From: JACCTU01 sp963798985
GTDB lineage: Bacteria; Actinomycetota; Thermoleophilia; Gaiellales; Gaiellaceae
Assembly: GCA_963798985.1 (NCBI GenBank)
Contig: CAWCVL010000007.1
Span: 1 to 64,000, forward strand
Direction: 5' to 3'
Length of the DNA stretch: 64,000 nucleotides
In this document: piece after piece, positions 1 through 9,200 of the stretch
Layout: every line of letters starts with the position of its first letter
How positions within the stretch are numbered: the first letter of the stretch is position 1
Notes under the pieces: generated by a model
Seen by the model: the letters and a program-made list of their open reading frames with translations, nothing else
Told to the model about the DNA's origin: nothing
The model's database searches: none
Made by a program: the position numbers and the translations under genes

Positions 1-1046
1 CCGCTGCTCGGCGACGAGGCCGCCTGCCGGGAAGAACGAGTGCCTGATCGCCCCGAGCGTTCCCGGCAGCACGAAGTGGATGACGATGGGAGCGAGCAGC
101 AGCAGCGGCCAGAGGCGGCGCGTCTCCCTCGGGCGCAGCCAGAGGAAGACAAGGCCGACGACGACGAACATCAGGATTCCCGTCCGTGAAACGGTCGATG
201 CGCAGCCGGCCGCGAGCAGGAGCGCGCACAGCATCCAGCGGCGCTGCCGGTATCGCCGCGCGAGGTAGACGGCGAGCGGCGCGAGCATCACGAGCGCGGC
301 GCTGAGCGCGATCGGGTGCTGGGCCGACCCGAAGACGCGGAGCTTGGCCGTCCCGACCGTCTGGAACCCGCCCGGCGCCGAGCTCCGTCGACGTCAGGCC
401 CGGCAGGACGCGGTCGAGATGGTTGAAGACGTTGAAGCCCGGTGCGGGCCTCGACGATCGCGAAGAGCGCGACGACGGCTCCGCCCGCGACAAGCGCCTT
501 CGCGAGATAGTCGATGTCGTCGAGCCGTCCGGATGACGCTCGCGATCACGTAGAGCGACGAGCACGAAGCTGAGGAAGAACATGAGCTTCTTGTTGACCT
601 CGGAGGAGAGCTGCTGCCACGCGATCTGGGTTCGCGACGATCGAGGCGAGCGCGGCCGCCAGGATGACGAGCGAGCGGGCCCTCGAACCCGGTCCGGCGC
701 AGCCGAGTGCGTGGATCGACGAGGAGCGACGCGACCCAGCCGAGCGACCAGGAGCAGCGACGAAGATCCGGTACGGCTCGAGCTGGAACGGCAGGTTGCC
801 CGGAAGCGCGTAGCGCCGGATCGGGATGAAGAGGATGACCAGGATCAGCGCCGCGATGAGTCGCGGCCAACGCGATGAAGGCCGGCCGAGTGACCGCGCG
901 ATCGTCACGAGCACGACGAGTGCGCCGTCGCGCGCGACGAGACGCCGCTGACCACGCCGGCCGCCAGCAGCGCCGAGCGCGCCGATGACGAGCGACCGCA
1001 GGCGACGATCGAGCGCGCCCGGCTCGCTGACGGCGGTGTGGCTCAT
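1..1046 (-). CDS. O-antigen ligase/polymerase-like membrane protein, partial
   Basis: The gene runs off the window start, so the C-terminus is missing. The start is the ATG at 1046, 5 bases after the stop of the Wzz-like gene. Piecing together frames gives a polytopic protein: early hydrophobic segments, then VNKKLMFFLSFVLVLYVIAS near 560, and later segments such as HPIALSAALVMLAPLAVYLA near 300. This layout and the late RxxRxxxxLxP region fit the Wzy/WaaL (O-antigen ligase) family, which polymerises or transfers lipid-linked glycans at the outer face of the membrane. At least four frameshifts break it. The neighbours (Wzz-like, flippase, glycosyltransferases) support the call. Confidence 0.6.
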
Positions 1047-1051
1047 GGCGT

Positions 1052-1811
1052 CTAGGCGCTGCGTCGCTGCGCGTGCTCCTGGAACTCCGCCTCTGCGGGC
1101 TCGCTCGAGCTCCGCGTTGCGCGGCCGGAGGTTCTCGAGCAGGAACGCCAGGCCGACGGTCGCGAACATCACTGCGAGGAAGACGACGATGGGCATCGTC
1201 TTCGACCGCGGCTGGAAGATCTGCGGCGCCTTCGGCCGCACGAGCTGCTCGACGACGACGCGGTCGGTGGTGGGAACGTTGTTCGCCTGCTGCTGCTCGC
1301 GCGATGTAGGTGGTCAACGCCGTCGGCGCTGCGCTGCGCGAGCTCGACCGCACGTTCGCGGCGACGTCGCGATCGCCGACGAGGTCGATGAGGGGGAGCA
1401 TGCGACGCGGTTCTCGCCGACGACGACCGGAGTTGCGATGACCTTGCCGCCGAATCGGGTCCGTCACGAAGCATCAGCCGTCGCACCGGGTCGCTCGTCG
1501 CGAGCTCGGCGTAGAGGACCGCCAGCGTGTTGAAGCGGTTCGGGTCGGCGATCGGGATCCCGAGGCTCGCAGCTTCCTCGGCGCGATGCGCTCCTCGGCG
1601 AACAGCCGCCCCTCCGGGAAGCCGTGCTGCGTCACGCCCAGGCGCGTCGTGCTCGACCAGAGCTCGGATTGGCGATACGCGATCCCGTCCGTGCTCGACC
1701 TGGACCATCGAGAGCAGCCGCAAGCGCCACCGCGAGCACGAACCCCAAGACGACGAGCAGCCTGAACCGCCAGAGGACCGATGCGTAGAGCCGGAAGATC
1801 CACGTCAGTCG
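1052..1811 (-). CDS. Wzz-like polysaccharide chain-length/co-polymerase protein
   Basis: A transmembrane segment lies near the N-terminus (WRFRLLVVLGFVLAVALAA, about 1725-1790). A periplasmic-type domain follows with RQSELWSSTTRLGVTQHGFP, and a second membrane segment comes near the C-terminus (PIVVFLAVMFATVGLAFLLE, about 1135-1200). TM-domain-TM is the architecture of Wzz/YveK chain-length regulators that work with Wzy polymerases. The frame ends at TAG 1052-1054, just before the polymerase-like gene. At least three frameshifts interrupt it. The start is uncertain and probably overlaps the end of the LuxR-type gene. Confidence 0.6.
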
Positions 1812-2077
1812 CTCTGCGGGCTGCGGCCCGAGGCCGGCGTTCGCCGGAGCGGAGATATGTGACGGCCGCCTCGGTGCGGTTGTTCACGCCGAGCCGGCTG
1901 TAGATCGCTGCGAGGTGGAACTTGATCGCGTGGACGCTGACGCTCAGACGCCGCGCCGCCTCGGCGTTCGTCAGGCCGAGGGAGATCATCTCCAGCACCT
2001 CGAGCTCGCGTGGCGTGAGCGCGACCAGCCCCGCTCGGCTCGCGGTGATTTGCAGCCTCGTCGAGCACGTCAGTCAT
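1805..2077 (-). CDS. Short LuxR-type HTH transcriptional regulator
   Basis: The start is ATG 2077. After one frame correction near 2040 the protein is little more than a GerE/LuxR helix-turn-helix: LTPRELEVLEMISLGLTNAE, then AARRLSVSVHAIKFHLAAIY and SRLGVNNRTEAAVTYL. There is no receiver or ligand domain in the roughly 90 residues. It sits between the flippase and the Wzz-like gene, so it probably controls the polysaccharide operon. A perfect palindrome lies 61-76 bases upstream of its start. Its HTH resembles that of the response regulator at 29602-30279, which may recognise similar DNA. Confidence 0.7.
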   Translation of the reverse strand: MTDVLDEAANHREPSGAGRAHATRARGAGDDLPRPDERRGGAASERQRPRDQVPPRSDLQPARREQPHRGGRHISPLRRTPASGRSPQSD

Positions 2078-2100
2078 CGTATGAACGGGGTCTCCGGCGC

Positions 2101-3692
2101 CTACAGCCGTTGGGCCAGCGTTTCGCCGCGAGCTGCCCTAGCCGATCGGCTAGAAGCACCGTTCAGCGCTCCAGCAGGCTCGGTTCGAGCGGCTCGACCC
2201 GCGCGGCGCGCTTCCTCCGGTCGAGCGCACCTCGTGATCTCGACGGGTGACCTCGGGTGCCCGCCACAGGCAGCCGAGCGACGTAGACGACGCGCGCCGA
2301 GCACCGACGAGCACGACGAGGCGCACCGGCGGCGGGACTCCGACCGAGACGAGCGCTGTCCCGGAGCGAGAGCACGGCGCGCCATCAGCGCCGTCGCCTG
2401 CGCGACGCCCGCGAACGCGACCGACGAACGTCCAGAACGGGATCCCGAGCGCGCGAGTCGTCGAGGTACGTGCGCAGCGGCTCGATCAGGGCGGTCGGCG
2501 ACCGCGTAGCAGGCCGCGACACCGACGATGCCCCACTGCAGCCCGAGTACGAACGCGCCGACGCTGCCGACGAACCAGAGCATCGTGAACCGGAGCAGCG
2601 ATCCCGCGCGGTCGAGCGCGAGCAGGACCTCGCCGCTGAGAGTCTGCAGCGACTGGATCATGCCCGACCAAGGCGAGGATCTGGATCACGGGTGTCGCCT
2701 CGCTCCAGCGCGGCCCGAGCACGACCTGGACGAAGTCGGGCGCGACGATGACGAGACCGACGAGCGACGGAATCGAGATCGAGCCGACCAGGCGCGTCGC
2801 GCGGATCCAGACGTCGGCCATCCGCTCGCGGTCGTCGCTCATCTGCGAGAACGCGGGGAAGAAGACCTGCTGCAGCGGCGCGGCGATCCGTGAGAACGGC
2901 ACGAGGATCACGTTCGTGGCAAGCGCGTACACGCCCGAGCGACGCGGCGCCGAGGAAGCGGCCGATCAGCAGGCTGCTGAGGTTGCGACCGGCCTGGTAG
3001 AGCAGGTTCTCGCCGAAGACGTTGCCCGCAAAGCCGCCGAGTCGCCGCAGGCTCGCCGCCGGAGAACGTCGAACGACGGACGCCACGGCGTCAGATACCA
3101 GAGGAGCGCGCGTCGACGTGACCGCCTCCGCGAGCTGCTGGCCGACGATCGCCCAGGCTCCGCCGTCAGCGAGCGCGATCGTGATGCCGACGACAGCGCC
3201 GACGAGTGTTGCCGCGATCTGGCGGAGCTCGAGCCGTCGGAACTGCATGTCGCGCACGAGCAGCGCCATGTGCGTCGTCCCGAGTGCGCTGACGAGGAAG
3301 CCGAGCGAGACGACGACGAAGAGCGGCCGGACTTCGGGCTCGCCGTAGAAGCCCGCCAGCGGGCCTGCGAGCGCGACGCCGCGCCGCGAGCGAGCGACAC
3401 GCCGACACCGGCGCTCGTCCAGAAGACGGTGGAGCGGTCGCCTCGGTGGAGGTCGCGTCGTTGGATGAGCGCGGTGCCCGAGCGCGTTGTCCGTGAACGA
3501 CGACCACGAAGCCCGAGAAGACGAGCACCATCGCGGCCAGACCCCAGTCGTGCGGCGCGAGCAGCCGCGCCAGGATGAGGGCCACGACCATCCGCGAGAT
3601 CTGGAGTGTGATCTGCGAACCGGCCTTCCAGGCGAGCCCGCTGCGGATGCGCGACCCGATCGAGTCGCTGCGCGGTCGCTCGGCGTCGTCAT
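2101..3692 (-). CDS. Polysaccharide flippase (Wzx/WzxC type)
   Basis: This is an integral membrane transporter of the MATE/polysaccharide-export superfamily, thought to flip lipid-linked repeat units. The N-terminus reads AGSQITLQISRMVVALILAR and then LLAPHDWGLAAMVLVFSGF, the usual WzxC opening. The middle has ALATNVILVPFSRIAAPLQQ and VFFPAFSQMSDDRERMADVW, a strongly conserved loop of this family. The ATG at 3692 overlaps the PssE-like stop by four bases, so translation is probably coupled. About six frameshifts break the reading frame. The corrected length is near 520 residues, normal for the family. Confidence 0.75.
2138..2153. promoter_or_regulatory. Palindromic operator candidate, copy 1
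   Basis: CTAGCCGATCGGCTAG is a perfect 16-base palindrome. It lies inside the 3' end of the flippase gene, 61-76 bases upstream of the LuxR-type start at 2077. The same arms occur at 4733-4748. A LuxR-type dimer is a plausible ligand, but this is inference. Confidence 0.5.
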
Positions 3693-4178
3693 GTGTCGCG
3701 CAGGCGGCGAGACCGATGCGCCTCGAGGAAGCTGCGGAGGTCCGCGGCGAGCGAGCTCGACTGCCGGCACGACGGTGGCGCGCTCGCCTGGTCTCGCAGC
3801 AGCGCCTCGCCGAGCGCTTCGGGCGTCTCGACGAGCGTGACGAGGCCCGCCGCGGCGAAGCGCCGGCCGAGCTGGAGCTGGTGGTCGTCGACCGCCTCGC
3901 CGAACGACTTCCGGCGCGGCACGACGATCGGTCGCTTCGCGTTCGCGAGCGCGACCATGATCGAGCCGACGCCGGCGTGCGTGACGACGACCCGCGCGCG
4001 TCGGATCGTCTCGACCATGTCCTCGAACGGCAGGAAGTCGACGAGCTCGGCGCGCGGAGGACGGATCGGGGACGGGCCGTGCTGCACGACGAGCTCCTCG
4101 TCGATCGGGAGCTCGCCGACCGCGCTGAAGCAGTCGATCGAACCGCGCCTCGTTGGTCCCGACGGTGACGAAGATCAC
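3689..4178 (-). CDS. Alg13/PssE-like glycosyltransferase catalytic subunit
   Basis: It starts at GTG 4178 with VIFVTVGTNEARFDRL, the Alg13 N-terminal signature (VTVGT). The second half holds ARVVVTHAGVGSIMVALANA followed by KRPIVVPRRKSFGEAVDDHQ, the sugar-nucleotide binding region of GT28-type C-terminal domains. In bacteria this protein pairs with an Alg14-like membrane anchor (PssD/PssE, EpsE/EpsF types) to add a sugar to the lipid-linked glycan on the cytoplasmic face. It overlaps its partner by four bases (GTGA). One or more frameshifts lie between about 4090 and 4150. The acceptor and donor are unknown. Confidence 0.75.
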
Positions 4179-4673
4179 GTGCCGGCGGAGAAGACGTTGC
4201 CGACGAACCGCGCGCCGCGGACGAAGCTGGGCGAGCTCGGGCCACTGCACGTACTGCCGTTCGGCGACGGTGCGATCAGCCGGTAGCTGAGCGAAGGACC
4301 GTCGATCCGGGAGAGGCTCTCGACGTAGACGACTTTTGCGCCGCGGAGCCGCGCGACCCACGCAAACGGGACGGCGACGCCCGCACCCGTCGTGAGCACG
4401 ACCTTGCGGCCGCACGTCACGCGATGACGCGCCAGGCGACGACGAGGTTACGAAAGAGGTTCTTGATGCTGCGGTTCGTCGGCCCGTGGGCGAAGTAGAC
4501 GACGCTCGTCCCGCGAGCAGCGAGCGGGCGTCGCTCTTGTCGAACGTCACCCACGCGCGCGTGAACCGCTCCCAGGAAGGCCGGAGCGCGACGAGCTGCA
4601 GCAGATGCCCGCCGCAGGAGCAGACGAGCAGCAGGTCGGCGCGCGGCGAGCGTATCCGTGCAGCGACGGGCAT
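4175..4673 (-). CDS. Alg14/PssD-like glycosyltransferase anchor subunit
   Basis: Alg14 features are clear. The glycine-rich N-terminus is LLLVCSCGGHLLQLVALRPS, followed by a TFDKSDARSLLA stretch. Further on come the HGPTNRSIKNLFRNLVVAWR motif and VVLTTGAGVAVPFAWVARLR, GAKVVYVESLSRIDGPSLSY. Alg14-type proteins recruit the Alg13-like catalytic subunit, encoded immediately downstream, to the membrane. ATG 4673 is chosen because homology starts there; an in-frame extension to 4754 has no family resemblance. The gene has at least two frameshifts. A palindrome lies 60-75 bases upstream. Confidence 0.75.
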
Positions 4674-4732
4674 CGACGACACGGTATCCCGGCGCCTCTC
4701 CGCCCACCACGACCGGAAAGCCAGGAACGTGG

Positions 4733-4748
4733 CTAGCCGAACGGCTAG
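4733..4748. promoter_or_regulatory. Palindromic operator candidate, copy 2
   Basis: CTAGCCGAACGGCTAG has perfect 7-base arms around AA. It lies in the divergent promoter region, 60-75 bases upstream of the PssD-like start (4673) and 70 bases before the GT2 start (4819). The spacing matches that of the copy at 2138-2153. Confidence 0.55.
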
Positions 4749-4818
4749 GGGCAAAAACGCGGAAAATCCTGGCCGTACGACCGTGGACCCTTCCGAGCAC
4801 CGTTTCTAGGATGTCCTA

Positions 4819-5656
4819 ATGGAGGCCGCCAGCCTTTCGATGCCGACGCACGCCGAGCGAAGCGCTTCTGATGACGGAATCGCAATCGTCGTTCTGACGC
4901 ACAATCGCGTGCACCTCCTTCGGAAGTGCGTGGAGAACGTGCTGCTCAGGACATCGAACGCGACCCGCGAGATCGTGATCTGGGACAACGCGTCCCCGGA
5001 CGGCACGGCGGCGTATTTGGAGTCGCTCGACGATCCGCGGATCCGCGTCGTCATCAGCGAGACAAACATCGGGCAGAACGCCTACGCCCGCGCCTTTCGG
5101 CTCAGACGTCCCCGTACTTCGTCGAACTCGACGACGACGTCGTGAACGCGCCGGCTGGGTGGGACGCGACCCTCCTCGAGGCGTTCAAGCGTCTTCCCGA
5201 ATTGGGTTCCTGGCCGCGGACCTCGAGGACGATCCGTACGACCTCGCCTCGCGGTATCGGCACCACATCCGTCCTCACGAGTACACGCTGGTCGAGGAGA
5301 ATGGCGTCAGGCTCCTGCGCGGCCCGACCGGCGGCGGTTGTGCGATCACGTCGCGGGAGCTCAACGAACGCGTCGGCGGGTTCCGCGAGGACAAGAAACG
5401 GGTTTTCTGGCTCGAGGACGCGGCCTATATCGAGGACATCCAACGCCTCGGCTTCGAACCCGCCGTGCTCGCGGATCTCAGCGTCCATCACACGGGCGGG
5501 CCGCACTACACTGAGACGCCGAAGGAGAAGATCGAGTACTGGGAGCGGTACAAGGCAGAGCGCGCGCGACGGAATGCCGTCAAACGTGTGCTACTCCGTA
5601 TCCCGTTCGTCGGGCGTCTCAACGCCCGCTTCGGCTGGTTCGTCGCACCTTCCTAA
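4819..5656 (+). CDS. Family 2 glycosyltransferase
   Basis: The N-terminus IAIVVLTHNRVHLLRKCVEN, followed by REIVIWDNASPDGT, is the nucleotide-sugar binding half of a GT-A fold. VELDDDVVNAPAGWD carries the metal-binding DxD-type motif. Later GPTGGGCAITSRELNERVGG and FWLEDAAYIEDIQRLGFEPA form the acceptor half with the typical ED. About 275 residues is normal for a cytoplasmic GT2. Two frameshifts, near 5100 and 5200, split the frame. The gene is divergent from pssD and shares its intergenic region. The donor and acceptor sugars cannot be read from the sequence. Confidence 0.75.
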
Positions 5657-5683
5657 ACAGGCCGAGTACCGTCACGATCAGGG

Positions 5684-6281
5684 GTGACGGCTGCGGGCGA
5701 TTTGGGAGCAAAAGTGGGGAATGGCGTCTCGACCACGAGAACCATCGGTGCCGTGATCCGCACGCTCAATGAGAGCGAGCTGATCGGAGGTGCCGCGAGG
5801 ATTTCGACTATTCCAAGGCACCTCACGTCGGTTTCGAGCAGCTTCGCGGAGACAACGTCGTCAGCATCTCCGCGCACGCCATTCCCGTCGACGAGCGGGA
5901 GAGGATGACGGCACCCGAGGACCCGCAGGTGCGTCGAGCCAGCAGGGTGCTGTGGCCGAACGCGTCACTCGCATCACGACAACTCCCTGCGCGCAGCGTC
6001 TGATCGACATCAGCAGGGTTCACCACGCAGAGGCCGAGCCTCGCGTTCAACGGCGGACGCTTCGCGAGCCGGCCGGCCTCATCGTTCGTGACTCCCGTTC
6101 GATCTTGAGGCTGGACGACCCGTTCGGCGGAAGCTCAGCCACCTGGCCGACCTCCGCGTCGCGTTCTACTACGTCGTCGACTTCTCGAGGTCGGGAACGA
6201 CCGCCGAATGCCGGCGAGAGGACTCGGATCACACTTCGAGCTGGGACATCGTCGAAGTCCCGGTCGGGCAGCGCCGCCTGA
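5684..6281 (+). pseudogene. Remnant of a second family 2 glycosyltransferase
   Basis: The opening RTIGAVIRTLNESELIG matches GT2 N-termini. The sequence then jumps to FDYSKAPHVGFEQLRGDNVV and SISAHAIPVDER, which in rhamnosyltransferase-like GT2 proteins normally lie 50 or more residues further on. The part holding the first DxD-type motifs is therefore absent, and further frameshifts follow. A deletion of roughly 120 bases is the simplest reading, either a real decay event or an assembly collapse. The gene converges on the giant secreted gene ending at 6290. Confidence 0.5.
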
Positions 6282-6289
6282 GGACGCGG

Positions 6290-9200
6290 TTACGAGTACG
6301 TCGCCTGGTACGTCGCAGTCGCCGCGTCGAAGACGGCGTAGGTGATTCCCTTGATCGTCTCGAGCGCGTAAGGAACCGGCGTCCCTTCGCGGGTGACGGC
6401 GGTCAGCGTGCCCGTGGGGCCTTGCGTCGGGAGCATCGTCTGGAGTCCGTTGGCGCCCGCGCCGACGGTCGTGACGAACGTGAGCGTGCCGGCGTTCCAG
6501 CGAGGCCGCGGATCGTTGAGCTGTTGCGTCCGTCTGTCCAGTCGAGCAGCTGCCTGTACGAGATCAACGGCACGCCTCGCGCCTGAGCCGCCGCGACGAT
6601 CGCCTCGAACCCGGGCTGAGGCGCGGGGTCGTCCGTGTGGATGTTCACGCCGAACGCGCCGTAGTAGCCCTTGGCACCCAGCGCGTTGTCGAGTAGCGCG
6701 GTGATCGCCGTCGAGAAGGCCTGCGTCGACTCGTCCGTGATGTTCGTGTTCGCCTGGTACGCGTCGATGAGCGTGCCGGCGAGGTCGGCGAAGCGCATCG
6801 GGAAGCCGCCGCCGTTCATGAACCCGTTCTTCGTCCCGATCCAGCTGCCGGGGTAGTGGTAGTAGTTGGCGTCCATCCGGATGCCGCGGGCAGCCTCGAC
6901 CTTGGCGTTCGAGGCCCAGTCCGGCCAGAAGACGCAGTGGGTCCGGCTCTGACCGGCGTCGGCAGGCTCGTGTACTTGGCACTCCACTGGGCGAGCTGCG
7001 TGTCGAAGATCGCGCCAAGCTGGGATTCGGAGAGGGGGGCCGAGGGGCAGGAGGAGACGACCGGGTGCAGGGCGACCTCGAATCCGTCAGCGACGTAACG
7101 CGGCAGCTTGAGCGTTGGTCAGCACGCTGTCGGGTAGATGTAGGAGGTCGCGCGGACGCACTCCCAGTCCTCGACGCACGCAGCCGGACGGGCTTAGCGA
7201 CTTTGAAGCGGTCGAAGTTGCTCGCCGTGCCGCCCGTGGCCTGGCTCGGCGAGTGGTCGTCTCCGCTCAGCACGACGGCGGCCTTCTCGCCGCGCGGCAG
7301 GTACCAGAAGCGGGGCAGCGGCAGCTTGTCGCGCTCCATCAGCGTGATCAGGTTGACCAAGCAGCCGCTGCTGCTCGTCGGCCTGGGGGATCGCGATCTT
7401 GCTCGTGTTGATCCAGTCCGGCTGCACGTCGCCGGCCTTGGCGCCGTAGAACATGTCGTCGGAGCGGATGCCCGACCACGCCGTCGCGTTCCTGGCCCGC
7501 CCAGGCCGGATTGCCCTGGCGCGTGTAGACGACCGAGCGGGCGAGATCGAACGTGAACGCAGCAGCATGGCCGCCGCTCGTCCCGACGGACTTGAGCGTT
7601 ACGGCTGAGTAGGCCGTCGCCGTGCTCGCGCCGGAGTACAGCGTCGCGACCGCCGACGCGCCGTTCAACGTGTACCGGTCGGACGGGCCGTGGAACTGGA
7701 TCGTGCTGCTCGACGATGCCCGCTCCGGGCTCGACGCTCGCATTCACCTTCAGGTAGCCGTTCGACGTCGTCCCGCTCGCGGTCGTGAGGCCCAGCAGGC
7801 TCGCGAGCTGCTTGTCCGGCCGCATCGCGATCAGGTTGCCGCCACCGTTGACCCAGCCGGTGAGCGTGGAGACCTGCGTGGCGTTGAGAGAGACGTTTCC
7901 GAGCACCACGACGTCGAACTGGCTCAGAAGCGCCGGCGAGAGGAACGTCACGTCGACCGTCGTGAACGCGTTCAAGCCCTCGTCGCGGAGGATCTCGCCG
8001 AGGTACATGGAGAACGGATTCGACGTCGAGCCGACTACGAGCACCGGGGGCGGCGAGGCCTCGGTCGTGAACGACCAGCTCACGTCCGTGTCGAGCGGAT
8101 TGCCGGCCAGGTCCTTGGCTCCGCTAGTGCCGCCCTTGACCGTGAGCGTGTACGTCGACCCGTACGCCAGCGCGCTCAACGGCGTCAACGTGGCGACGTT
8201 CGTCGACGAGTTGTACGTGACCTTCGTGGCAACGGACATGTTGGACGCATCCTTCAGCAGGAAGGTCGACGTCGTGATCGTGCTCGCGGTCATCGGCTCG
8301 CTGAAGGTCGCAGTCGCCGAGGTGCCGACGTTGACGCCGCCGGCGCCGTTCGCCGGTGTCTTCGCTGTCACCGTCGGGGGAATGCGCTCGGGCTGGATCC
8401 GGGACGCCATGTCCAGCTGAATCTCGCTCGGCGTCAGCGCGCGGTCGTAGATCCGCACGTTGTCGACGAGTCCGTCGAAGAAGCCGCCTGCGGGCGCTCC
8501 GTACGCGCCGATCCGCCAGCTGTTCGAGTCACCCACGTTCGCGGTGTAGGTCGAGCTCGCCGTCTCGACGCCGTCGATGAAGATGCGCGCGGTCGATCCG
8601 TCATATGTGGCGGCGACGTGCTGCCATTGGCCGACGGCGGGCGTGCGGCCGGAGTCGAGGTAGTTACCGAAGCTGGTGCCGAGGGTCAGCCGGTAGCGGC
8701 CGGTCACGTGGTCGACCCAGATCATCGGACCGCCCGCGCTCGACCACGAGCCGACGACGGCGACGTCGACCTTCGCCGACTGCTTGAGCACCCAGGCCTC
8801 GTAGGTGAAAGCGGTCTTGTAGAAGGTGCCGAGCGGCGGCGGATCGACATTGCCGTTCTGCCCCGGCAGCGAGACCGCGCCGCCGAACCTGCCGCCGGCC
8901 GTCCAGCTCGCGCCGACAAGCGTGCCCGTCCGGGCATTGCCCGACGAGTCGAGCGCCGCGGTACCGGAGCCGTCGTCCAAGCCGTATGCGACCCGCAGAC
9001 CCGCGTTCGAGACGCCGGGGTTGTTTACCGTCACCGTCACCGCGGAGGAAGTCCGCGTGTTGCCTGCGGCGTCGCGAGCGATCGCCCTCAGTGTGTGCGG
9101 GCCGTTGAGCTCGCCGCGCGTGTCCCAGACGATCGAGTACGGGCTCGCGGTGTCTTCGGCACCGAGGTTCTGGGTGTCGACCCGGAACTGGACGCCCGCG

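Noticed and set aside
2658..4754. A single 698-codon open frame on the minus strand
   Set aside because: Homology to PssD, PssE and the flippase changes frame along it; it is an accident of high GC plus frameshifts.
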